Shown: piece by piece, positions 45,872 to 58,200 of the stretch
Position numbering within the stretch: the stretch's first letter is position 1
How the letters are laid out: every line of letters starts with the position of its first letter
Assembly (NCBI GenBank): GCA_024195265.1
Contig: JAJLRJ010000013.1
Coordinates: 9,523,832-9,587,831, forward strand
Length of the DNA: 64,000 bases
From: Dendrophyllia cribrosa
Lineage: Eukaryota; Cnidaria; Anthozoa; Scleractinia; Dendrophylliidae
Direction: 5' to 3'
Translations under genes and position numbers: made by a program
The notes under the pieces: model-generated
Told to the model about the DNA's origin: nothing
Seen by the model: only the letters and a program-made list of their open reading frames with translations
Database searches by the model: none

Positions 45872-46101
45872 ATGGCGTCGACTAATGACGGCGGTGGAGG
45901 GAAAATAACCAATTCGGGACGGAAGAGGAAGTTCGAGGATCAAGCAGAATATAAGATAGCGTGGTCTAGAAACCACAAACGAATATATTTGGAAAATCGG
46001 ATATTTAGGTCGTGGCTTCAAGCTAAATTCGATGCCGGGTATGAAGCTTCCAGTGACAGCGACTTCGTCGCCCATTTGTTGTCGTTGGAATATCGTCGAA
46101 G
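45872..46101 (+). CDS. Possible first exon within the outer element
   Basis: MASTNDGGGGKI followed by a basic GRKRKFEDQ segment (nuclear-signal-like) and a helical block ending DSDFVAHLLSLEYRRR. The N-terminal layout (short acidic/Gly lead, basic patch, then W...DSDF(V/A)xxLL) recalls small DNA-binding N-terminal exons repeated in cnidarian genes. The frame ends at AAGGTATGC, a good splice-donor context. No following exon was found before the nested insertion. Function unknown. Confidence 0.35.
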
Positions 46102-46215
46102 GTATGCTATGTTTTCATGACTTTGGCTTCCGTTTGCCCTCCTCAGGACGAGTGGCTCCTTGAAGGAACCAAAAAAATGAAAAATGAAAGGGAGTAAAGG
46201 AAAGAAAAATGATGA

Positions 46216-46282
46216 GCCTACGACAAGAGGTACTCCCAGGCGGTCACCCATCCAAGTACTAACCTCGCCCGACAGGGCTTAA
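46216..46282 (-). pseudogene. 5S rRNA-like sequence, 3' part
   Basis: Minus strand reads TTAAGCCC...GGTTAGTACTTGGATGGG then TGACCGCCTGGGAGTACC and ends GTCGTAGGC: the 3' half of eukaryotic 5S rRNA including the intermediate element and C box of its internal promoter. It is cut at TTAA by the element 46279-50121; the 5' part resumes at 50918. Confidence 0.85.
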
Positions 46283-49200
46283 GAGCGCCTGTCTGTAAAA
46301 ATCAAACATATCGCGGCAAGTGATAAAATTGGATTCTTTTGATATTTTAACGTTAGATAGACTAAGGTATAACAAAAATCATTGGATACCTTTTTCGGCC
46401 AAATATCTTTTTATTTTAAAGAAAAATGCAGAAAGCGAAAGTCCATTAAAATCGCCATTTAAGGCGGAAAATTATTGCACAACTTTGACAGTCTCGCTTA
46501 CAAAAACAAGTAGCGCTACGGCATTTAAAACAGGAAAATCGTATTTTGCAATCTTTAGCTATCTAGAAGAAAGATTTATGGAATTATTATGTTGTTCTTT
46601 GCGTGCGAAATAATTTTATTTCGAAGACATACATTTTACTTCTTTAAAAGTACCTCGTAAACAAAATAATTTTTCACCATGTGCTAAACCTTCAAACGGA
46701 TTAAGTTTCTGCTGGTTAAATTTTTATAAAGATGATCTCAAGATTGCCGTAAAAATTTCCTTGGGCAAATGATTCAGAGCGACGCGAGAGCATTTCAAAG
46801 TTCGTTAAAATTAAGAGTTATTTGACCTTACGAGGTCAACAATCAATTTGCGGGTCACACAAATATTCTAACTTCTGCTTCTGTGTTAACCCATTATGAA
46901 ATTAAAATAGCCACATTGAAAAACATTGAAATTTCCTTACCTCATTTGCGGTAGAAGACAGATTCAGAGACCATTTTTGTGTATAAATCCCTTCTTTGTT
47001 CAACGTATTTTTAATTTATAACGTCCGATGCACGCCGACCGCGGACTGCCATGCAAGGTCGCACGCAAACCTCTGTTAAACTTTCGACACATTTCAGCAT
47101 TATGGCGTCTTATTTAAAGGCTATAGCATTTGTCGAATGTTCTTCGGTTTGAAGTTAACGGATAGATAAATCTAATCACTGCTTGAGAAGTACTGAATGA
47201 ACAAACATGTCGGGCCGTTTACATGTAAGCCGTGATCGTGACGGCAATTATTTGTGTCGTCACGCAATGCAGCTGTTCTTCGGCATTTTAGCGGGGTAGG
47301 GGTAGGGCTAAAGAGCTGGAAAACACCGAATGTATGTCTGAAACTCTTGCAGCGGAGATAAAAAAAATACAGTCTTTTCAGTTACGTTTAGCACATTTAA
47401 GCGCCTTCATTCTCTATTGCTCTACTCCGGAAAGAGTGATTATTCAGCCATCCTTTTTTCGTATTGTTTTTTCCTTTTTTTTCTTTTTATCAGAAGGATA
47501 CTGTCTTCATGGAATGCAAATGGCATCACTAGCTTTTTACCTGATTAAGATCACTGTGGTATTTAGCTAGTTCTGTCCTTTTTTCGTATTGTTTTTTTTT
47601 TTCTTTTTATCACAAGGATACTGTCTTCATGAAACATTATGTAAAAAAGGGAAAATCAGTCTAATATTTGCCACATGCACGGCCCCCAAAATATATCAAT
47701 TTGTACAGTGCAACTAGTGATGTAAACTTTTGTCAAACGTTACACACCACAACTGATGTTTTCTTTGTCTCTTTATTGACCGAGAGGGAGCCTCAAAAGA
47801 GGACTTATTTGGATGTTTTCTACTTGTCAATAATCTTACTGTGAGTTTGGGTTACCTGTGGTTCGTGGGACCATTTACCTCGCTCGTGAATTCCGTCGAT
47901 GATATGTACCATAGATGTGGGGGGTGGGGGGGGGGGGGGGGGCGAGAGGGAGGGGGGGGGGGGGTCTCCCTGTCCTACTTCAAATTCATGTCATGCCTTA
48001 ATTCAGAACCATTTGTTGCATTTTCTTTAATTTAAAATTTGACTCAATGGGACTAATGTTTGGCTAATCCATTGTCGGTGTTACAAACTAAGTAAACCTA
48101 AGTATTTTTTGGCAGTAGCAAAATAATTAGAAACCCGCTCAGATTTTAAAGTTGATAACGAGAGAATATCTAAAAATTGAAGAACTTACTAAATTTAATA
48201 CAGTATCGCCAATTGTCGAGAAGAAAAATAAATACTGTTTAAATAATGAAGTTGACAAAAAAGTAAACACTACCTGGTTTTGCTAATTACCTAGTGCCCT
48301 CACTTGAAGGCGGCGCTATAAAAGTGCATGTTTTTGTACATCAAAGATTCGAGTTCAGTTCTAGGTATTACACAAAAATGAAAGGCATTTGTTCGTTTAA
48401 GTCCTTTGTTGGTGGAGTTTGTGGTTATGACATTCGCGATCAAAAGCGTGGAACGGAAATTGTCCCTTTACTTTCGCGCTCAAAGGACATCTCTAATCAC
48501 AAGTCTGTCTTGAAATTTACCGGACCTGACTGAGATGAGATCGAACTTATTTTATGTCGAGAAGCGTTGTTTACTAGAAATGTAAAGGAAGTAGTTGTAA
48601 ACTAAAGCTGTCGAATTTAGTTCAGTGGCGCGGATCTAGGGAAGCGGCCCCTTTCCATTCCTTTTTTGGCGAAGAAAAAGACTCGAGGGACCGAACTTTT
48701 TTTCAGGACCATTTTCACTCCCCCTCCCACCCCCTCTCCTTATGAGCAAGCTGGATCCGCAACTGGAAATTTATAGTGAAAAAGAGATCACATGCATGAT
48801 GCTATCCACAGGAAGTCCTGGTATACCCATCTTTCAGGGGCAGCTCCATCAAGTAGAGCACCTCGACTCGTATGGTAATAAGGTAAATTTAGGAAACGAG
48901 AAAGAAGCATCCAATATGGAAAGCAAGACTGGGGAGAGGAGTTAAAAATCGTTGCTCGCAAAAGACTATTGCTACCAATTACTATATTTTAGAACATATT
49001 GACTAACGAAGAAAATTAAATGGTGCTGAAATATATTTTTAAACAGTTATTGTTTTTTTACTTGCCAAAGTGTTTCAATTTAATTGCCTTATCCGCACCC
49101 CTACCCCCTAAAATGCAAACAAAACTGCATTGCGTGACATAACCGAAAAAAGACTGAAAGCAAACGTCCGACATGTTTTGTTTGTACTTCAAAGTAACAT

Positions 49201-50121
49201 TTCAAATCTTTTAGCGCACTACAAAACCGAGGAACGCTCCAAAAGGTACTTAGCCCTTTGAATGGATGCCGTGATACTGAAAAGTGTCGAAAGTTTAACA
49301 AAAATTGGCTGACCCGAGCGTTTAATATTACGTTGTTGTCGTCCGACGTTTATTATCGGACGGTGTAAACAAGACTAAAGGACATACGATGAACGGTGAA
49401 AAAAATGCAAGAAAATGATCTCTGGATAAGTCTTCTACAACAAATAAGGTAAGAAAATTTCAAAACATTTTTTCTATGCGGCTACTTTAACCTTATTTGT
49501 GTTGAGACGTGTGGTGGAAAGTGAAATGTTTGTGTGACCCGCAAATTGATTGTTGACCTCGTAAGGTCAAATAACTCTTAATTTAACTAACTTTGAAATG
49601 CTCTCGCGTCGCTCTGAATCATTTGCCCAAAGAAATTTTTACGGCAATCTTAAGATCATCTTTATACAAATTAACCAACAGAAACTTAATCCGTTTAAAG
49701 GTTTAGCACATGGTGAAAAGTTGTTTTGTTTACGAGGTACTTTTAAAGAAGTAAAATATATGTCTTCGAAATAAAATTATTTTGCAAGCAAAGAACAACA
49801 AAATAATTCCCTAAATCACTCTACTAGATAACTAAAGATTGCACAATATGATTTTCATGTTTTAAATGCTGTAGCGTTACTTGTTTTTGCAAGCGAAGCT
49901 GTCAAAGTTGTGCAATAATTTTCCACCTCAAATGGCGATTTTAACGGACTTTCGTTTTTTGAATTTTTCTTTTAAATAAAAATATATTTGGCCGAAAAAA
50001 GTATCAAGTGATTTTTGTTATACCTTAATCTATCTAACTTTAAAATATGAAAGAAATCGAATTTTTATTCCTTGCCAGAAAATTTCAAATTTGTCTGATT
50101 TTTACGGACAGGCGCTCTTAA
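46279..50121. mobile_element. Inner TTAA-flanked element with about 830-bp inverted repeats
   Basis: TTAA-GAGCGCCTGTC at the left (46279) and GACAGGCGCTC-TTAA at the right (50121). Arms 46279 to about 47106 and about 49263-50121 are inverted copies with scattered differences (shared blocks include GAGGTCAACAATCAATTTGC, CATGTGCTAAACCTT and GACACTTT-type ends). The middle (47107-49262) shows no transposase, so this is probably a non-autonomous foldback element. Confidence 0.75.
47107..49262. other. Interior of the foldback element, no gene seen
   Basis: Contains G-rich runs at about 47918-47965, a local duplication of TTTTTTCGTATTGTTTTTTCC (about 47453 and 47580, trimmed here) followed in both by AAGGATACTGTCTTCATG, and short ORFs without domains. 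Confidence 0.45.
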
Positions 50122-50921
50122 GGTGGCTGAACACAGTTTTACTGTGCCTATGCATCATTCATTGTCATTTTAAAACCACTTACGACTGGGCGCCCAAAAT
50201 TGGCGAGGCATAAGATTAAGCAACAAGCTTTATATTTTGATATTTTTGTTGAGCTTTTAGGGTGTTGCCATGGCAACACGGTGGATTGGAAATCAGCCTG
50301 CAATATTTGGTTTCGTTTATTTTCAGAAAATCTAGTCATTAGATTTTGTCCATCATTTGTCTCTAGCAAACTCGTAAAAATATTCACATGTTAACACTAG
50401 TCTCATGTAATTTTGACAGAGGGATCTTCCGTAATTTGTTGTTTAATATGTTTGCGTTTTGTAAAAATCTCCTCTGTTAGATTTCAAATTTTTGGTGGCA
50501 GTTGAGTTCGGCATATTCGGAACTATTATTGTGCCAAATTTGGTGAAATTCTAATGAGTGGTTCCCGTAGAAATCAGCACGTTTCCGAGAAAAGTCGCTA
50601 AAACATCCAGTCACAATTTTTTGGTCAACTGCGCATGCGTTGCATTTGACTGGGTTCTCGATCCAAAGACAAAAACGACCAAAAAAGCAGTGTATTTCTT
50701 CAGTGGTTCTATATATTATCTATTGATTCAACAAACATTTTTACAAACAACAAATTGTTTCATTTTAAGACGAAAAACAACACTTTCGCGATCCACGCTG
50801 AGCAAAATAAAATGATCGCTGAATAGGCGCCACGTCTGTTTTTCTCAAAACTTTGCGCGCGCTGACTCACGTAAGCAGCTGAAATTGAAGAGCGCGCACA
50901 TACTGTGTTCAGCCACCTTAA
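50118..50921. mobile_element. Second TTAA-flanked element in the 5S-like target (804 bp)
   Basis: TTAA-GGTGGCTGAACACAGT (50118) and ACTGTGTTCAGCCACC-TTAA (50921). Its left TTAA is shared with the right edge of the 46279-50121 element, so the two inserted one after the other at the same site. Confidence 0.8.
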
Positions 50922-50955
50922 CTTCGGTGATCGGACGAGAACCGGCGCATGTCAA
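50918..50955 (-). pseudogene. 5S rRNA-like sequence, 5' part
   Basis: Minus strand CCGGTTCTCGTCCGATCACC then GAAGTTAA, the 5' middle of 5S rRNA, directly continuous in sense with the part at 46216-46282 across the inserts. The first roughly 15-20 nucleotides of 5S are replaced by the outer element's end, so this is a 5S-derived SINE-like piece, not a working gene. Confidence 0.8.
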
Positions 50956-50976
50956 CCCGTGACAGTGTCCCTTTAA

Positions 50977-51907
50977 GCTATTCACGCCACTGTATTTAAA
51001 ACTATTAAAAATATTATTTACCCAAACTAACACATTTCAAAAATATAATGAATTCTTTGCAAAACCATAAAATAGAAATGGTGCATTCTGATAAAAACTT
51101 AAACTTAAACATAACCGTTTTATATAGGCCACAGACATATGGTAGCAATGTTAAATCACATTCAGTGTATATAAAGATTTCCCATGCCGTGAGTACATGT
51201 ACATGTACAATAAAAGGGGATTGTTCGACTATCATTTCCTAGATGTGTACACACTTCTCAGTCGAAGCCAGCAGGACACAACAAACATTTCACAGATACT
51301 ATTTTAAAGGCTATAGCCTTTAAAATAGTATCTGTGAAATGTTTGTTATATGTTCTATTTGTATCAACTCTTTTTGGTTGGTTGGAATTTTTTGCTTTCT
51401 TTGGGTAAAAAATCGTTTGATCTGCTTGTGTAACTGTTTCAACTGCCACTGAAATCGGTTGGGGCGTTTGAACATATAGATTGCTTCATGGGCAGTGCAG
51501 GCGTACGCCCGTGTCGGTACGGTATTTACGCACCAGTTGGTTCGTATCAGAAATCGAACGAGCTAGGCTTTGCGAGCGAGATCCACGAGCGAGCAAGAGA
51601 GATTACAACATACAATGTAGCAAAATCCATGTCTACACTACACGTGTTATGGTCCTATTACATTACGTGACATTTGTGATTGGACGCGACGAAACGCTTT
51701 TCTCACGTGTGGTAAAGTCGTTTCGGCATTCTGATTGGCTGCGAACCCCGAACGGGGTTTTCACATGCCAAATTTCAATAGAAAATCTCAAGAACTATGA
51801 AACAAATATAGAAAAATAAAAAATATATATATAAACGTGTTCTGTTGGGACACTACAACAAGAAACATTTGAGCAGTTGAAACGGTCGCAATAGAACAAA
51901 ACCAAAA
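50977..51907. other. No gene seen; contains a perfect palindrome
   Basis: Short ORFs only. A 66-base perfect palindrome lies at 51281-51346. ACATGTACATGTACA is near 51195. Confidence 0.45.
51281..51346. repeat. Perfect 66-bp palindrome without spacer
   Basis: ACAAACATTTCACAGATACT continuing to ...AAAGGCTA at the centre (51313/51314), then the exact reverse complement. Arms are 33 bases with no mismatch. Confidence 0.95.
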
Positions 51908-52012
51908 AACGGCAAAAAAAATCGCGCAAGGGTTTGAAGGTTGAAAAAAACATCTTGCACTTCTGTTGGTTGTGAAAAAAATAACATGCCTTTCCAGAAA
52001 GTCCCCCACCCT
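51908..52012 (+). repeat. 105-bp direct repeat, copy 1 (before array 2)
   Basis: AACGGCAAAAAAAATCGCGC to CCAGAAAGTCCCCCACCCT. The same sequence recurs at 54504-54610 after the minisatellite, with only homopolymer-length differences seen. Confidence 0.95.
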
Positions 52013-52283
52013 ACCCCTTCACATTTCTAATGGTGCATCCCTGAACGGTATAGACATTCTGACGCGACATTAATTATCTTGTTTACTTGTGAACTTCCCG
52101 CGACATCCCTTGCTTGGAGATTTTTTTTAGAATACAACAACGAGTTTCTGACCGTTTTTTGTTGATATCAGTCCAGAATACATCAGAATAATATTAAAGA
52201 TATTAAAGTATCACGAATTTTCGAATAATATTTAACAATTGCGCATCGAAAGTTTCCCGAGAAACAAACTTGAAAGTCAAAGT

Positions 52284-54503
52284 CATGCCTTGTGATGTTG
52301 GATAATGTCTATGAGTTACGTTGGATAATGTCTAGTTACGTTGAATGATGCCTAGCAACGGCAGATGATGCCTAGTGATGTTGAATGATGCCAAGTGATG
52401 CTAGATAATGCCTAGTGATGTTGGGTGATGTCTAGTTACGTTGGATGATGTCTAGTTACGTTGGATGATGCCTAGCGTGATAGCAGATGATGCGTAGTGA
52501 TGTTGGATAATGTCTACTTACATTCGATGATGCCTAGTGATGTTGGATGATGTGTAGTTGCGTTGGATGATGCCTAGTGATGGTAGATGATGCCTGATGG
52601 ATGATGACTAGTAATCCTGGATGATGCCAAGTGATGTTGGATGATGCCTAGTTACGTTGGATGATGAGTAGTGATGCTGTATGATGCCTAGTGATGTTGG
52701 ATGATGTCTAGTTACGTTGGATGATGTCTATTTGCGTTGGATGATGTCCAGTAATGCTAGATGATGCCTAGTAATGTTGGATGATGCCTAGTATTGTTGA
52801 AAGATGCCTAGTGATGTTGGATGATGCCTGGTTACGTTGGATGATGCCTAGTGATGCTGGATGATGTCTGTTTACGTTGGATGATGCCTGGTGACGCTAG
52901 ATAATGCCTAGTGATGTTGGATGATGTCTAGTTATGTTGGATGATGCGTAGTAATGCTGGATGATGCCTAGTGATGTTGGATGATGCCTAGTTACGTTGG
53001 ATGATGAGTAGTGATGCTGTATGACGCCTAGTGATGTTAGATGATGTCTAGTTACGTTGGATGATGTCTAGTAATGCTGGATGATGCCTAGTAATGTTGG
53101 ATGATGCCTAGTGATGATGGATGATGTCTGGTTACGTTGGATGATGCCTAGTGATGCTAGATAATGCCTAGTGATGTTGGATGATGTCTAGTTACGTTGG
53201 ATGATGCCTAGTGATGCTAGATGATGCCTAGTGATGTTGGATGGTGTCTAGTTACGTTGGATGATGTCTATTTACGTTGGATGATGCCTAGTGATGTTGG
53301 ATGATGCCTAGCTACGTTGGATGATGAGTGGTGATGCTGTATGATGCCTAGTGATGTTGGATGATGTCTAGTTACGTTGGATGATGTCTATTTACGTTTG
53401 ATGTCTAGTAATGCTGGATGATCTCTAGTAATGTTGGGTGGTGTCTAGTTACGTTGGATGATGTCTATTTACGTTGGAGGATGCCTAGTGATGCTAGATA
53501 ATGCCTAGTGATGTTGGATGGTGCCTAGTGACGTTGGATGATGAATAGTGATGCTGTATGATGCCTAGTGATGTTGGATGTTGTCTAATTACGTTGGATG
53601 ATGTCTATTTACGTTGGATGATGTCTAGTAATGCTGGATGATGCCTAGTAATGTTGGATGATGCCTAGTTATGTTGGATGATGCCTAGTGATGGTGTATG
53701 ATGCCTATTGATGTTGGATGATGTCTAGTTACGTTGGATAATGCCTAGTGATGTTGGATGATGTCTAGTTACGTTGGATGATGTCTATTAATGCTGGATG
53801 ATGCCTAGTGATGTTGGATGATGCCTGGTTATGTTGGATGCCTAGTGATGGTGTATGATGCCTCGTGATGTTGGACGATGTCTAGTTACGTTGGATGATG
53901 GCTAGTGATGTTGGATGATGCCTAGTTACCTTGGATGCTGCCTAGTGATGCTAGATAATGCCTAGTGATGTTGGATGATGTCTATTTCCGTTGGATGATG
54001 CCTAGTGATGCTGTATGATGCCTAGTGATGTTGGATGATGTCTAGTAACGTTGGATGATGTCTAGTAACGTTGGATGATGTCTATTTATGTTGGATGATG
54101 CCTAGTGATGCTAGATAATGCCTAGTGATGTTGGATGATGCTCAGTTACGTTGGATGATGAGTAGTGATGCTGTATGATGCCTAGTGATGATGGATGATG
54201 TCTGGTTACGTTGGATGATGCCTAGTGGTGCTGGATAATGCCTAGTGATGTTGGATGATGTGTAGTTACGTTGGATGATGCGTAGTAATGCTGGATGATG
54301 CCTAGTGATGTTGGGTGGTGTCTAGTTACGTTGGATGATGTCTATTTACGTTGGATGATGTCTAGTGATGCTAGATAATGCCTAGTGATGTTGGATGGTG
54401 CCTAGTGACGTTGGATGATCAGTAGTGATGCTGTATGATGCCTCGTGATGTTGGACGATGTCTAGTTACGTTGGATGATGGCTAGTTATGTTGGATGATG
54501 TCC
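52284..54503. repeat. 20-bp minisatellite array 2 (about 110 units), inverted relative to array 1
   Basis: Unit CCTAGTGATGTTGGATGATG with variant CCTAGTTACGTTGGATGATG, the reverse complement of the array 1 units, again with partial alternation. It sits between the two 105-bp direct repeats. Confidence 0.95.
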
Positions 54504-54610
54504 AACGGCAAAAAAAATCGCGCAAGGGTTTGAAGGTTGAAAAAAACATCTTGCACTTCTGTTGGTTGTGAAAAAAAATAACATGCCTTTCCAGAAAGTC
54601 CCCCCACCCT
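54504..54610 (+). repeat. 105-bp direct repeat, copy 2 (interrupted by Polinton B)
   Basis: Same as 51908-52012. The match stops at CCACCCT, exactly where AGTAGTATAG of Polinton B begins; copy 1 continues ACCCCTTCAC instead. Confidence 0.9.
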
Positions 54611-55201
54611 AGTAGTATAGTAGTTGGGGGCACGAGAGCATTTTAGAATTTGGGTTTTCAGCTGGGTATGTTTTGATTGAATTTTATATCATCTCGGGAT
54701 TTTCTACTCAGTTTTACAAAATGGATTTCCGAAATGGATTTCCAACAATGAATCAAACTCTGGGATCAAAATGCTGAAAATCAAAAAAACGGGGATGGAG
54801 GAGAAACCTTGGGTCAGCCTTGGACTTACTCTCGGGATTCTCTACTTGAATCAAAACTCTGAAATCAAACTCTGAAATCAAATGTTGGACTCAAATATTG
54901 GACTCAAATATTGAACTCAAATGCTGCAATCAAACTCTGGGGCTGAACAGATACAATATGATAATATGTTGACGGTTAGTCAACATATGACAATCATCCA
55001 CAAATGAAAATCCAACCCTAGGACAACCGAGGATCCAAACCTAGGATCCAAACCTAGGATCACAACCTAGGATCCAAACCTAGGATGAAAAATGGGAATC
55101 TTGAAAACAAAGACCTAGGTCTGGCCACAACCTAGAATCAAAAATATTGGAATAAGAAAATAGGAATCAAAAATGAAATTTAAAATTGGAATGAATTGTA
55201 A
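54611..55201. repeat. Terminal region of Polinton B with short subterminal repeats
   Basis: About 590 bases before polB, expected to be or include the terminal inverted repeat. Contains repeated ATCAAACTCTG / ACTCAAATATTGG motifs (54845-54945), CCTAGGATCCAAA repeated four to five times (about 55015-55085) and a perfect 10-bp hairpin ATATGTTGAC-GGTTA-GTCAACATAT (54964-54988). The other terminus is outside the window, so inversion cannot be checked. Confidence 0.55.
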
Positions 55202-58200
55202 TTATATTTTGTAATGCCCGTATGCATAGCTTGTTATTCCATCTTCTAGTATATATCTTTTGTCATCAAAACAGCTTAGTGAGACCTTATTTATCTTATA
55301 ACTAGCTATTTGATGGTTTTGGCTTATTATAGTTTTCATTTTATGATACATCTGTTTATTATTGAATAGAGTATCTTTATAGTTTCCATGTTGTATGTCC
55401 TTTCTGATAACACTCTTTTTGTTGCCTTTAGCAGTCTTCCCCCCCAATTGGTTGTCTTTTATATATGAGTACATTTTTGATCTCAATCCAACGAATTCAG
55501 TAATTGATATACCTGCCGCCTCATCTTTGAATTTACAAATTACTTTTTTATTTGTCTTGTCAAAATATTGTGAATCTTGAGCATAATCACTGTTATCGAA
55601 TCTGTTTCTATCCTTCCAGAAGTCTGAGTAGACATCTTCAGCTTCGATTTCATATGTAAGACTATCGGTGTCGGTAAATAGCAGCTTAGCTTTTTCTCCA
55701 TACTTCTTTTTTATGTAGTTATAATGAAAATCATACATTAATGTCTTACTAAGATCTAGGATACACATACCCACATAAGCCGGCCTGTTTAGGGTTAGTG
55801 TCTCTTTAATCTTATGAATCGCTACAAGGTTTTCATTGAAGATCTTACTGCTAACATACGTTGGTTTAGCTGCCATTATTAATAGTTTCTTTTCATCAGT
55901 CACTAATCTAACATCCACCCGTTTTCTGATGTTTTCCATAGTTTTTCCGAAGACTGAATTGTTCATTAATTTAAAAAAGTCTTTTTCAAAAGCATTTTTG
56001 GCGTTCTTCCTTTTTTCTGTATTAAAGTCGATATACTGTTTTAACCAAGGGGATTGATTAAATTCAAGCACTCGATGGACTTTGGTTACTTTCAAACCTA
56101 GATCAGTGTATAATTGTAGGTTCCTGTAATGCAGTACATACTTTTCTTTGTTGTTCAAAGTTGGGATCAATTTATGGACCAAACCTGTTGATATATTATA
56201 TTTCACCGCAATGGTTTTAGCATAATCTGATAGCATGTCTTTTGTTACACTAACCTTTTCCGGCCCTAATGGATAGTCGTTATGCGAAACATGCAATTCT
56301 CTGGGATATTCTAGATCGACTTCTAGTATTAAACCTTTCTTACTATCTTCTTTATACTTGGCTAAGTCTATTTTATCAATCTGACTGTTTGTCATCCATC
56401 TAAAACCGCCAGTAGGTAGGTATTGTGACATGGCCCAGCCATACAGATTATTAGCGTCAAGATACATGATATACTTTGAGGGCGCCTTCTCATCGTATGA
56501 TTTCATATACTTATTGTTTGCCTTGCCGTATCGATGGGCTATGTATGATATACCACCCCTCATACCTTTTTCAATAAATTGGAACATATCGATGTCTGTC
56601 ATTAGTTCCAATTTGATATCAGTCATTTTAAGCATAGCATCCCAAGACAAACCTGGAGATGTGAAATAATGGCATGGATCTAATATGTAGTATTCTAGAC
56701 ATGTTTTCCTAAAGTTTTCAAATACATCAGCTAATAGGAGGATGTCAGATTTAAGGTATAAGTCATGGTACTCACCCATATCTTGAAGATTGAATGTATT
56801 CCACACATTTTGGGCATGCTTGTAATCTTCATCTGATATATGCTCATTATTCAATATGCTGTAAAATTCTTCTTTCGGTGGTAGCTTTTCATTGAATTTA
56901 TCGAAACTGTCTATATAGTCATAAGGATAGACTCCTTTTTGTGACATTAAATCAAGCTTTTTACCTTTGAATTTTTGAGAGGTATATTTTAACGATTCTT
57001 TTGGCAGATTACTAACTAGTTTTTCTAAACTGGAACTCATAAACTGGAAACTATCAAGAAAGGTCAAGTGATTACCCAACATGAAAGCCATATACTTCTC
57101 CATGTTGTTAGGTATAGCATTAATAATCATCTGTTTCTCTTCTCCTTTATTATTTTTGTATGTGTGTTTCTTAACAATAGCCCCAATCTCTTGCATTATA
57201 AAATGACTATCATAACCTCTTAGATTATGGAATATAACAGGAATTTTTATCTTTGATGGGTCTATTTTGAGTTGTAAATTGCATTCCTGATGGGCAGAGC
57301 CTCTATACCGGCCAGTAATATGACAATGGTCTCGAACTTGAATGTCCTTATCAGTATATTTTTTATTACAAATATGACATTCTTTGGCTTTTTGAAATTC
57401 CTCTTCATCATCTTTTGTCATTTTTAATGGTTTGTTAAATTCCTTTTTTATAATATTTTTACAATATTTGACCTCTTCTATCATTTTTTCCATGAATTTG
57501 TACACAGCCTTTTCACCCCTATATATCTGCACTGGTTTTGTATATTTATCATCATAACAACAAACTACCTTAAATCCAAAACTACAAGTTATATGCTTCT
57601 GGTATGCTTCAGTATATGATTTATCATTATTAGGTTGACAACCGGATATCTTTTCTGTTAAAGCCTCAAAATCTGCATATATGACAAATGGTACAGGCTG
57701 TTGTTTTTGGAAATTATTGAATTTTAATATGTTGTTATCTTTGTCAGGCATTTTTATAGCTTGTTTACCGTTGAGTTGCATACAGTTTTCTTTGTGATCA
57801 GTCAACACTCTTTCAGAATTAAAACATTGAAGACAATGCATACAGAAGTGCTTCCTTTCCTTGTGTTTTGTCTGATTGTACATTAATTTGTCAAAGTCTT
57901 TTATTAATACATAATGCTTATTTTCATTTTCTGTTATCAGAAGCAGATTAATACAGTCTTCATATTTTTCTTTTGAGACATAAATTGGGTATGGTTGTTT
58001 TTCTTCGTATCCAAATACATTGATATTGATATTATTCTGTTTCTCAATTTTATTATACTGTTTAGTGGTCACTGGGAATTCAATCCCCGAATAATCTAAA
58101 TTTTCAATGAATTGCTTGTCAACTTTTTTAATTCTCTGTGGGTATTTGTCTTGAGGATTCAAATGTCTGATGTGACACCATCTGAAGCATTCATTATCCT

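Larger units (their letters stand above)
45774..50976. mobile_element. Outer TTAA-flanked element
   Basis: TTAA-AGGGACACTGTCACG (45774) and CGTGACAGTGTCCCT-TTAA (ends 50976). It contains a 5S-rRNA-like sequence that is interrupted by two more TTAA-flanked elements. The TIR is related to that of the 14093 MITE. Without the two inserts it would be only about 560 bp. Confidence 0.7.

Noticed and set aside
46216..50955. Functional 5S rRNA gene
   Set aside because: The first bases are missing and the sequence is split by more than 4.6 kb of insertions.
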